Positions 33,412 through 43,207 of a DNA stretch of 64,000 nucleotides are shown here, in pieces. Position numbers and translations under genes: made by a program. Every line of letters starts with the position of its first letter. Positions within the stretch are counted from its first letter, which is position 1. The notes under the pieces are model-generated. The model had not been told where the DNA came from, ran no database searches, and saw nothing but the letters and a program-made list of their open reading frames with translations. The DNA is from Aquarana catesbeiana (lineage: Eukaryota; Chordata; Amphibia; Anura; Ranidae), in contig NC_133329.1 of the NCBI RefSeq assembly GCF_042186555.1, positions 71,034,726-71,098,725 on the forward strand, in the 5' to 3' direction.

Positions 33412-34145
33412 TATACCAGAGGTCTCCAAACTTTCTAAATAAAGGGCCAATTTACTGTCCTTCAGACTTTAAGAGGGCCAGACTGTGGCCATTGGGAGTA
33501 CAACATGTCTCAACACCAGTGGGAGTAAACAATGCCCCATCATTAGTGTCGGTGGGAGGAATTGTAGAACATCATTGGGGTCATTAGGAGGAATTGTGCC
33601 CCATTATTGGTGTTCTGCCTCTCCAATCTAAGCATTGAAAGTGTGATCTTTGTAATTTACAGTTGTGATGAGATAGTGATAACCCAATCTTAGCTGAATT
33701 AGCAGACAGTGACTCGTTTCAGGTGACACCTTGAAGATCTTGTGAAGTTTAATCCATAAACTGTGAGGATCTGACAACAATGAACATTGGATAGGTCAAA
33801 AGATCATAATGTGATCTAGTCCATGAGACTTGAGGCTGAGATGCATTACTGGGAAAAATGAACAAAGGGTGGAGCTATCTATACAGCATAAAACTGAGTT
33901 AAGGGGAAGGGGAGGAACCAGGGACAGAATACAAATAACATTTAAAGGCATGTGAAACATGACAATTCGTGTCATTGGGAGGAATTGTACCTCACCATTG
34001 GTGTTCATAGGAGGAATTGTGCTCCGTTGTTGGTGTCATTGGGAGGAATTGTGCCCCATAGTTGGTGTCATTGGGAAGAATTGTGCCCCATTGTTAGTGT
34101 CATTGGGAAGAAATGTGTCCCATCATTGGTCTTATTGGGCCCCCT
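33412..34145. repeat. Dispersed repeat with 'CATTGGGAGGAATTGTG' tandem units
   Basis: It starts CAGAGGTCTCCAAACTTTC, similar to the terminus of a hAT-type MITE family I recall from frogs. Units around TCATTGGGAGGAATTGTGCCCC repeat near 33540-33605 and six times at 33968-34140. About 340 bp of unrelated DNA (33640-33960) separates the two sets. Noncoding. Confidence 0.55.
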
Positions 34146-34718
34146 CCCTGCACTGTCTATCTGGGGAAGGCCAGCTAACACAGGCAGGGTCACCAACCTG
34201 CAGTTGTGTCTTTTATGCTGGAGAGAACATTTACTTGTTCTCAGAGCTAGCCAGGTCACATGATATATCACATATGTGGGCATGAATATAGGCTGAATTG
34301 GAAATCTCCTCCTACCTGAACTCTCAGCACTGGACAAACCTTGCAGTTGACCATGTAACGATGGTATACAGATCATCCAAAAAGGTATATAGTGGCAGTA
34401 TTTTAATGTGAAAAGAAAATTTATAAGCTGTGGGAACTGTGGGGGGGTGGGTGAATGAACTATTTTCATATTACTGAGTTTAGTAACACTTTAAGTTGGT
34501 AGAGTTTGGGGTCATTTAAGTTTTGTAGAAGGAAACCTTTCAGCTGAAATGCACTGAATATATCTGAAGGTCCTAAGCAATAAATATTTTATAAAAATGA
34601 CCAAGTGAGATGAACGTTATTACTAGGCGCTTCTAACCCCACATCCAGGAATAAACGCTTGATGAGCAATTCTTCTGCAATGTGAAAGCATTGTTAGATC
34701 ATGTACAAATCTTATACA
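34146..34718. other. No gene recognised
   Basis: AT-rich, with no convincing frame or repeat boundary. Confidence 0.55.
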
Positions 34719-34770
34719 AAATAATTAGGAAAACAATCTATATAAATTTTATGCCCCGTGGGAGCAGCAC
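34719..34770. repeat. 52-bp repeat shared with 53280-53331
   Basis: AATAATTAGGAAAACAATCT followed by ATATAAATT and ATGCCCCGT matches the segment at 53280 with 3 differences in 52 bases. The two copies lie on opposite outer flanks of the BEL region. Confidence 0.7.
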
Positions 34771-35007
34771 ACTTCCCGTCTGGCATTGTAAATGTCACTA
34801 TATGCATCAGAACGGTAGTTATGCAACTGCAAATAACAAACAGTGCAATTTGCTGGATGTCTTAAAGACCTGAAAGACATAAAAAGAACATGCATATAAT
34901 GCAATAACAATAACTCCTAATTTAAGGCTTCAAGTTATGTCAAATAAAGTTCAAGACACTTTCTTCTTGAAGTCACAGGTAGGATCCAGCAGTGTAGGCA
35001 AACAAGT

Positions 35008-36045
35008 TCATTCTCCAAATGGCAGGAGCAGAATAAGTTCCGTGATAGGTCTGATGAAGGTCTTTACTGTCCTTTGTCTTGAAACCTTTACCTTCACCTT
35101 ACCGTCATCACTAGGAACGCTCTTTACAATAATTCCCATGGGCCATTCGATTCTTTCAGCTTGCTGGTCCTTAAGCAGAACAAGATCTCCAACTTGTATG
35201 TTAGGGTTCAACCGTTGCCATTTCCTGCGTCCTTGCAGAGTAGAAAGATACTCCATCTTCCAATGATTCCAGAAGCAGTTGGCGAGGTGTTGTACTCGCT
35301 TCCACTGGTCATAGCACAGATTTCCTGCTTTAAAATTTCCAGGTGGAACAGGAACAGACCCAAGCTTCTGGGTAAGAAGAGTAGCTGGGGTAAGGATAGT
35401 TGGGGTCTCTGGATCTTTGGACACTGGAACAAGTGGTCTTGAATTGATTATGGCAGATGCCTCTGCCAGGAAGGTGGTTAGAATCTCGTAAGTCTTGTGG
35501 AAAAAAAAGTCCATAAGCATAGAGTCCAATATTTTACGTGTGATTCCTATCATTCTCTCCCATGAGCCACCCATGTAGGAAGAACGAGGAGGATTGAAAA
35601 TCCATGTACAGCCTTTTTCAGCTAAAAAGTCTTGGATTGGCCTAGAGTTGAGCTGTACCTCTCGACAGGCTCCAACGAAATTAGTTCCACAGTCAGATCT
35701 TAGTGTCTCGGCTGGTCCTCTGATGGCAAGAAATCGTCTTAGAGCATTGATGAAACTTGAGGCATCCATAGATTCTATTACTTCAATGTGTACTGCACGC
35801 ACACTCATGCAAGTGAACACCACTGCCCATGGTTTGCTATTTGCATGGCCACCTCGAGTTCTGCGGGCAGTAACCATCCATGGCCCAAAGACATCCAGAC
35901 CAACATGAGTGAAAGGTGGGTCAGTACTTAACCTGTCAGCTGGCAAATCTGACATTTTCTGTTGCTGGTGTTTCCTCTCAGTTTGCGTCACTGAACACAG
36001 CTGTGTAGTGTAGCTGTGATCTGTCTTTTTGCTCCTATAATCCAA
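35008..36045 (-). pseudogene. BEL/Pao integrase
   Basis: 345 codons. The catalytic core has D (FTHVGLDVFGPW), D (RSDCGTNFVGA) and E (GGSWERMIG), followed by the C-terminal domain typical of Pao integrases (PNIQVGDLVLLKD, then WPMGIIVKSVPSDDGKVKVK). It inserts element cDNA. It ends at a stop at 35008 and is the longest intact piece of this element. The N-terminal zinc-binding part lies in another frame upstream (36116-36676 region). Confidence 0.88.
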
Positions 36046-36115
36046 AGGCCTGCAGCTCTTATGGCACCCTTTGTGAAGTGTCTACCTTGGTGCTTAACCC
36101 CTTCATGGTAGTGCC

Positions 36116-36676
36116 TTATGAGCAAAGTGGTGATGTGATGGCAGGTATATTGAGAGGATTCTGTTCTTGCTCACTCAACTCAGCCTTGTTTAAAAGTCCA
36201 CCAACCCTTAACATGCCATCATTGTCAATGAATGGATTCAGGTTGGCAATTGGACTGTTTTTTGCAATGTCCATCTTGTCACTGATACATTTAATTTCTG
36301 AGCCAAAGACACTCTGTTGTACACTGCGTATTATGATCAGTTCACCTTCAGCAATGTCGTTTGCAGAAAGAAGCTTTTGGCACATGTGCCAACCTTGACA
36401 GTGAGCATCTGTGGGCTTTGTGTGGAAGCAATCTGCAATATGAACTAACCTTGCGATGGTGCGTACAAGCCTTCTCCACTTGGAGAAACGTTCAAAGCGT
36501 TGACAACCCAAGATGAGTCTTTGTTCAGTTCTAGTAACGAGGGTTTTAACTTCAGGACGAATCTCTGGATCCTTGTCAGGTTCTAGAAGACTGAAGACAC
36601 CAGCTGTGGTTTCTTCTGGATGATCCAGCAGGAATTCAGGCATCATAGCAGATTTCATACAGCGTGAGCTAGACAT
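36116..36676 (-). pseudogene. BEL/Pao Pol region between RNase H and integrase
   Basis: A 186-codon minus frame with a linker (LVTRTEQRLILGCQRFERFSKWRRL) and the pre-integrase stretch (LNPFIDNDGMLRVGGLL), commonly seen just before the Pao integrase zinc finger. The right end is cut by the inverted duplication at 36677-36864. Confidence 0.75.
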
Positions 36677-37069
36677 TTAAATAGATGACGTCAGATTCCA
36701 CACAGACACCAAAGTTGTTCTGGGCTACATATACAACCAGACTAAATATTTCTATGTCTATTTCAGCAACCATGTAGAGAGAATCAGGAAATCATCTAAA
36801 CCTGAAAAATGGCATTATGTTCCATCTGAAATTAACCCTGCAGATCATGCCACCAGGCCAGTGTTTGCAAAGACACTTGCAGACACTGGCCTGGTGGCAT
36901 GATCTGCAGGGTTAATTTCAGATGGAACATAATGCCATTTTTCAGGTTTAGATGATTTCCTGATTCTCTCTACACGGTTGCTGACATAGACATAGAAATA
37001 TTTAGTCTGGTTGTATTTGTAGCCCAGAACAACTTTGCTGTCTGTGTAGAATCTGACGTCATCTATTTG
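36677..37069. repeat. Inverted duplication within BEL RNase H
   Basis: 36677-36864 is an inverted copy of about 36883-37069, with several substitutions and an 18-bp spacer (TTGCAAAGACACTTGC region). It duplicates RNase H codons (the TDSKVVLGYKYNQTK region) on the opposite strand and breaks the Pol frame. Confidence 0.85.
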
Positions 37070-37738
37070 AATGTCTAGCTCACGCATTATGAAATCTGCT
37101 ATTTTTACAGCTAGCACATTCCCATAAAGTTCAAGCCTGGGAATCGTGTGTTCAGGCTTAGGTGCTAACTTAGCTTTCCCAAACAGAAACCCTATGTGGG
37201 CTTGATTAGAAGAATCTCTTACCTTGAGGTAAGCGACAGCTGCTATGGCCTCAGTAGATGCATCTGAGAAGATGTGAAGCGCTTTCCTCTGACTTGTGGC
37301 AAGGGAGGCAGAAGTGTAGCAGCCTGGTATACGGATTCCATCTAAGGCATGTAGAGATTGTTTCCAGGACTCCCACTTTGAAAGCTGGTCTATCCGTAGA
37401 AGAGCATCCCAATCTTTAATAGTCTCTGAGAACTGTCTAAGTAAGGATTTACCTTGTATGGTGATGGGAGCTATGAATCCCAATGGATCGTATAGGCTGT
37501 TCACTACTGACAGAACACCACGTTTGGTAAATGGCTTGTCTGCAGAGCTGATTTGAAAACCGAAGGTTTCTTTTAACAAGTCCCACCGTAGGCCCAGAAT
37601 TCTCTGTACAGGTGGTATGTTCATTCCCAGATTCAAGTCTTTAAACCCTGTGGCATGATCGCCAGGTTGAAAGGCTTTCATAACAGCAACACTATTTGAG
37701 GCAATCTTGTGTAATCTTAGGTTAGCCTCAGAAAGCAT
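36845..37738 (-). pseudogene. BEL/Pao RNase H and RT connection
   Basis: 297 codons. The first part (LGLRWDLLKETFGF, GVLSVVNSLYDPLGFIAPI) is the RT thumb/connection typical of Pao elements. The second is the RNase H domain with FSDASTEAIAAVAY and YTDSKVVLGY, carrying two of the expected Asp residues. The C-terminal end runs into the palindrome spacer, which replaces the normal junction with the integrase part. Confidence 0.82.
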
Positions 37739-38322
37739 ACCTTGTGTCTTTGGAGTAGGTCTATGGCTTCTTCGTCTGTAGGTAAAGATTTAAGTCCATC
37801 GTCCACATAGAAGTCTCTCTCAACGAAGTGTCGAGCATCGATGCCATACTCCTTTTCTCCGTCAAGGGCAGTCCTTCGTAAACCGTATGTTGCAACAGCG
37901 GGTGAAAGACTATTTCCGAAAACATGTACCTTCATGCGGTATTCAATCATCTCATTGTCCATGTTGTTGTCACGGTGCCACAGAAACCTTAGGAGGTTCC
38001 TATGGTCTTCACGCACAGTGAAGCAATGAAACATTTGTTCAATATCAGCAGTTATGGCAACTGGCTCTCTCCTAAACCTCATAAGTACACCTACAAGGTT
38101 GTTGGTTAGCTTCGGACCAGTAAGAAGGACATCGTTCAGGGATAAGCCTTGATGTTTGACACTGGAGTCAAACACTACCCTGATTTGCTTTGGCTTACGT
38201 GATCGATATACTCCGAAGAAAGGCAAGTACCAGCACTCATCGTGTCTTTGAAGTGGTGGAGCTGGTTCGGCGTGATCATTGTCAAAGATCCTTTTCATAA
38301 AAGCAATGAAATGGTCCTTCAT
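37717..38322 (-). pseudogene. BEL/Pao reverse transcriptase
   Basis: 201 codons, including KQIRVVFDSSVKHQGLSLND, the motif A region (VAITADIEQMFHCF), motif B (GNSLSPAVATYGLRRTA) and the catalytic YVDD box (RDFYVDDGLKSL). It copies element RNA into DNA. It overlaps the next piece (36845-37738) in a different frame, showing a frameshift near 37730. Confidence 0.86.
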
Positions 38323-38457
38323 TTCAGGCCTGTTCTTTAGTGTTTGTTGAAGTGAGTTGAATCTGGATAGAGCCTGTTCACGATTGGTTGGGAGTTTAAC
38401 CCTTGCAGCACGAAGAGGTAATGGTGCAACCCAGCTGTTAGACTCATCCTGGAAGAA

Positions 38458-38733
38458 TTATTTGTCCATTATTTTGATAATCTCTCTGTCTTCAACTGAC
38501 AAAGCTATTCTGTTGTCATCGCTTGTAGTACATAACACTGTAGTACCTAGGTTGTCATCACAAAGGTTAGGAGTGACATCAGGTATTTGGATGATGTCAA
38601 GAGGCTTCTCTTTTACTTCATAATGGCGAGGGCACTGTTTGAAGTGGGATGCACTTCCTTTTCCTAACGTGTATGTTTTGAAGGAGTGAATCTCGGATGA
38701 TGTACGCATTCTATCCAAGCATACTTTGCCCAT
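38458..38733 (-). pseudogene. BEL/Pao Pol segment between protease and RT
   Basis: A 91-codon piece (GKVCLDRMRTSSEIHSFKT...EDREIIKIM). The ending matches the stretch that usually precedes the Pao RT (ED..I..IM). Frame breaks lie on both sides. Confidence 0.6.
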
Positions 38734-38763
38734 GATTATCCAGCCTAGATCGAGTTTTTGTGC

Positions 38764-39162
38764 TCAAGGGGCATCATGAGGTCCATTGCACTGCTTGCGT
38801 ACTTTGTATACTCTGAGAATGTCTCTTCCTAGCAAGATCAAGATTTCAGCATTCATGTCCATTGCAAGAATTTCATAAACAAGGTGCCTCAAGTGAGGAT
38901 GGTGATATAAAGCCTCTGGAGTAGGAATTCCTTCCCTTTCGTCTGGTATCTGGTCACACTCAACTGATGTTGGTAGGGGTATGCCCTCTCCCTTATCGAT
39001 ATGAGAGACCATGAACCCATCGGCCCTTCTGCTGAAGGTCTCTTCACGACCAGAACAGGTTATGAAAGTATACGGTGATGCATGTCCCTCTATACCAAAG
39101 ATCTCAAGGAATTTAGGCTTAACTAGGGATCTGTTGCTCTGTTCATCTATTATGGCATACAT
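38764..39162 (-). pseudogene. BEL/Pao aspartic protease
   Basis: 132 codons starting MYAIIDEQSNRSLVKPKF. In Pao proteases the catalytic motif is D-x-Q/G-S/A-N, so the Asp of IIDEQSN is the likely active residue. The domain continues LEILILLGRDILRVYKVR, where LLGRD is the usual second motif. It matures Gag and Pol. Confidence 0.75.
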
Positions 39163-39261
39163 CCTATTAGCTTCCTCAGATTGACCCCTTGGGTATATCT
39201 TGACTAGGCATATCTTAGCACAGCAGTTGTGATCTAAGCCTTCTCCACAGACTTCTGTGCA

Positions 39262-41400
39262 TTAAGAAGAAACTTTAGCTGTAGCTGGAGCATGACCTTG
39301 TTGCTCCCGGCCATGACTTGAGACAGGGCTGGAGGTAGGAGGCTGCTGTGAATTGTCTGAGGGTGGGCCCAGATGCATAGCTGTAACATGTTTGTCGCTA
39401 CTGCATTCTGTGCACTTGATGACAACTTTACAGTCTTTAGCAAAATGTCCATAACATATTCCAAGTTTCTGAAGAACCTCCCTGCGCCCTTGTAACGTCT
39501 TTGCCCTAAGCCCACAACATTTCTTTAGGGGGTGAGGCTTCTTGTGAATAGGGCACTGTCGATAAGGGTCTTTATCTCTGTCACCCAAATCGCTCTAGTG
39601 AGCAGGAGAGGATACGGGTGGTGAGATGTCTGTCCTTTTAACAGATATTGCTCTAATAAAGTCTCTAAGTTTAGCTGCTATGTTATCATACCTTGATGAA
39701 GAGGATGATGATGAAGCAGGCAAGTTGGGTTCAATGAAGCTGAAGCTGGGATCGTTTCTAGTCCAGGCTTGATCATTGATGAACCTGCAAAAAATATGCG
39801 AATGGAGGAAAAGATACGTTATAGTCTCTTTTGTACCTTGAGCCCTGTTGTGCCCATTTCTCTTGCAGGCTGTATGGCAGTTTAGACACCACTGGATTGA
39901 CACCATGAGCAGTGTCCAGGAAGCTTAGTCCAGGTAGACGTGGGTCTGTCTTTACCAACTCCAGCGCCATGAGAAGGTCACTCCTTGGAGCTTGCAGTAG
40001 TCTTTGTTCCCTATTTTTGGGAAGTTTTGCAGTCTCTTAAATAGAGCGCTTTCTATGGCTTCAGAGCTACCATAGGCTTGCTCAAGTCTTGCCCATGCAG
40101 CTACAAGACCTGCATCTGGGTGGTCAACATGCACTGTTCTCAGTCCTTTAACACGATCTGCGGATTCTGGCCCCCGCCACTTTATGAGCAAATCAAGTTC
40201 CTCCTTGGTAGTAAGGTTGAGATCAGCAATGGCAGCTTTGAAGGTTGATCTCCAGGCCCTGTAGTTCTCTGGACAGTCGTCAAACCTTGAGAGGGTAGTG
40301 TTAATGAGCTCACGGCGTACCATATATCTGGCGAATTCATTCAAGTCTGATCTCTCACTCTTCAGTGCCAAAGTAACTTGTGGAACCCCTGGGGTGTGAA
40401 AGTTCTCTGGTGAAGTAGGGTGAGGTTTACCAGGATAAAATGATGTTGCAGGAGCGTTTAACTGTGGTGTAGTCCCTAAGGCTTGTGCTGGCTGTGGCTT
40501 GAGCTGCGGCTTGTCATTGGAAGTCACCTTGTTGTCAGCTAGAGGTGATGTAGTTTGCTGCATAGATGCACTTGTGTTGTAGAATTGAAGAGGCTCAGAC
40601 ATTTGGAGCTGAGAGGTCTCTGTGTTGAGAGTCAGAACAGTGTTGTTAGTAAGACGTACAGGAGATAACTCTGTATCCTTGCAAACATTATGCTTAAGTA
40701 CATATTAACTGGAGCGTTCAGCTGGGTCTTGCAGTTCCGCTGGGATGAACCAGTCTGTGTTAGCACTTTCTTTCATCACTTGTTCGAGGACTCTCAGCCT
40801 TGCCAGGGCAGCTCCCTTTCCATTTGCAGAATCTTTAATTGGGAATCTAATTGGGAATCTCCCTCTGCTTGTTGAGCTTTCATCTTTGCCTTTCGTGTTT
40901 CTATTTCTGCTTCCTTTCTGGTAAAGGAGCTTTGCACTTTTTTGATTTCGCATCAGCACAGGCCTCTATCTTATCACTTAATGTTGAACTTCTGGAGTGA
41001 GAGGATCTAGAAGAACGTGCAGTTTGCCTGGTTGATGTTGATCTGTGAGATCTGGTCTCCTGCAGTTGAGCAATGCGGAGTTCTGCCTTACACTGGGCAT
41101 TTTGCACTAAGAGATCCCTTTGTTGGTTTAGTGCATCAGCCCTGGTCAGTTCTGCTGAAGTGTCCTCTATATTACAGTCCTGCAAGAAAGCTGTGTATTT
41201 TGCAAACAGCCGCTGGTAGCATTTGTACGCGGCAGATAAGCGATCCATAGAGTCTCTTCGTTCAGCTGGTTGATCATTAAAGTGTGACAAAACTGACATG
41301 CAGTGTGAAGTTCTGTCCCATAAGTCTGACAGATTGCTGGAGAACTCATCTCTAGTGGTTTCATAATTTTCTCTGAGTTTCTGTGTAGGTTTTATTGTAC
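39262..41400 (-). pseudogene. BEL/Pao Gag, main part
   Basis: Several frames in series. 41400-40901 gives the N-terminal helical part (KLRENYETTRDEFSSNL, NQQRDLLVQNAQCKAELRI) with a Ser/Arg-rich stretch. 40959-40705 is a short linker. 40602-39952 holds the conserved Pao Gag core (NEFARYMVRRELINTTLSRF, NYRAWRSTFKAAI, DAGLVAAWARLEQAYGS). 39970-39595 continues it. 39588-39262 holds two zinc-binding clusters (CPIHKKPHPLKKC and CYGHFAKDC). At least four frameshifts. The first 48 codons lie beyond the Penelope insertion at 48946-49090. Confidence 0.8.
41386..41400. repeat. 15-bp target duplication, left
   Basis: TAGGTTTTATTGTAC, identical to 48946-48960, flanking the inverted Penelope pair. Confidence 0.92.
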
Positions 41401-41503
41401 AGAAAAAAAAAAAAAGAGAATAAAACTGCGCTATAGACCAAATAAACAATGGATCGTTGAAAAGCTGCAATCCTGACAATAAACATCAATTGTGGGAAAA
41501 CAT
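41401..41503 (-). repeat. Extra 3' tail of left Penelope copy
   Basis: About 103 bp absent from the right copy, which ends ATTTTT directly at the target duplication. On the element strand this tail ends in a T-rich run. Confidence 0.7.
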
Positions 41504-42019
41504 AAAAATTAAAAGGAATTGCGCTAATATATGTGCAAGATAACATAAACAAATATATATAATGTTAGGTGCAAAAGTAGAAAAATGTGAATAGCAATTA
41601 ATGAAAATCCACCATAATGTCCCAATGAAGTAAGGGCTCAATATAATATATAAAGAACTCCGATTCGCCCAAAAAGTGCAAAAACCAAAAGTCCAAGTGA
41701 TAATGCAATTAGTGACATCAGAGGAGGGTCCACCACCCGAGATAGAAGGGGTTGCTCCTTACCAGATGGCCATGACTCCCCACTACAGAGGGTCACAGCA
41801 AGCAGATAAGATTGTAACACAGAGATTAGAGACTTCTATCAGCATCCACCAGGGGTCGCCTCACCGCCAGTCACTCCAGCAAAGCCAATGGCAGGGATAC
41901 ACCATAGAATGAAAAGGAGCTCACATAGTGTAAAACCATCGAGAGTTTATTTAAAATCAAATAGCAAAATGAACACTTACAAAACGTCTGTAGATAAAAA
42001 GCCTTAAGTCCGGTTCGCG

Positions 42020-42062
42020 CCCTACGCGTTTCGTGACATCATCACGTCTCCCAGGGGCACAG
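42020..42062 (-). ncRNA. Hammerhead-ribozyme-like motif, left Penelope copy
   Basis: The minus strand reads GCCC, CTGGGAGA, the CGTGA/TCACG stem, AAACGCGT, A, GGGC. It is the same structure as 48312-48351 with a further change in the first core box. Confidence 0.45.
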
Positions 42063-43207
42063 GCGGCGCACTGCGTCACCTCCTTAAATAATCCTAGAAT
42101 AAAACCAAGCTTCACTTTGGATCGCTTCGCGCTGCGATTCACCCAGGACGCCTCAGAGACTTCCGGCATCCGGATGCGCTTCACAGCGCGAACCATCAAC
42201 AAAGGCTGTGCTGTTCCAATGGTCTAAAGAGACCAATACTTATATTTAAACAAAGATCACATCTGAATAGCAAATCCATAAGCAAACAATGTATGGGCAC
42301 ACAACACACTCAATACATGTACCTAGCCAGGTGTAGAGCGCATAGAACAGATAAACTCTGATATTAATGCATTGGTAATGTGTGACTAGAAAGATAAATG
42401 ACGATCTGACCCATTTAAACTCGAGAGCTGGCAAAATTTGTTCAACAAACTAAAAACAAACTAATGAAAGGCGGATTGGGGATATAAATAACTATATTCC
42501 GCCGCCTACCTAAAAGCAAATTCATTTCAGAAACCGGAAATTGAATAAATAATGGATGGTAGTCTCCAGCTCACATTCCACATGGGTGCAACAGCGCCAT
42601 CTATTGGTTGGATACCAAGCCATACTCAGAGGACCAAGCTTTTGTTCAGCAACCCTAATTTTGCCTTCAAAGCTGTGGCAATGTCTGATGTATAGGTTGG
42701 TGCTGTGGAGGAAAAAAGTGTTCTGGGGGACTTCTATCCTTTAATACTGTCATGAATACATGACAGAAAGTTTCACCCCACTGGGTGTGAGTGTTACAAA
42801 AACCGGAAGTGAAATATTTCATCGGCTGTGGTCTCCATCTGATTGTCCCCACCGCTACTCAATAGCGCCACATAGTGGATAAATTAAAAATTGCCAAAAA
42901 TTCTCATGTAATGGGTCAAGTCACCATACAATCTCCATCGTGCTTATAATAACATCCAATATATATTTTGAGGATCACAAAATTAACGGAACCCAAAAAT
43001 GTGAAAAACTAAATATAAAACTAAGAAATAAAAACGTGAATGAATGTAAAGGGAAGGGATGAGAACTAGATTAAACTCATATAAACCAGCCGAAATTTAG
43101 AAAGAAAGGCTAATGAGAGCTGTCAGTACCCCACGGGTGGTCCAAAGTATAAGGACATATAAATGTGACATCTACTTTGGCGCTGCGGATACAGACAACT
43201 AAATGCT

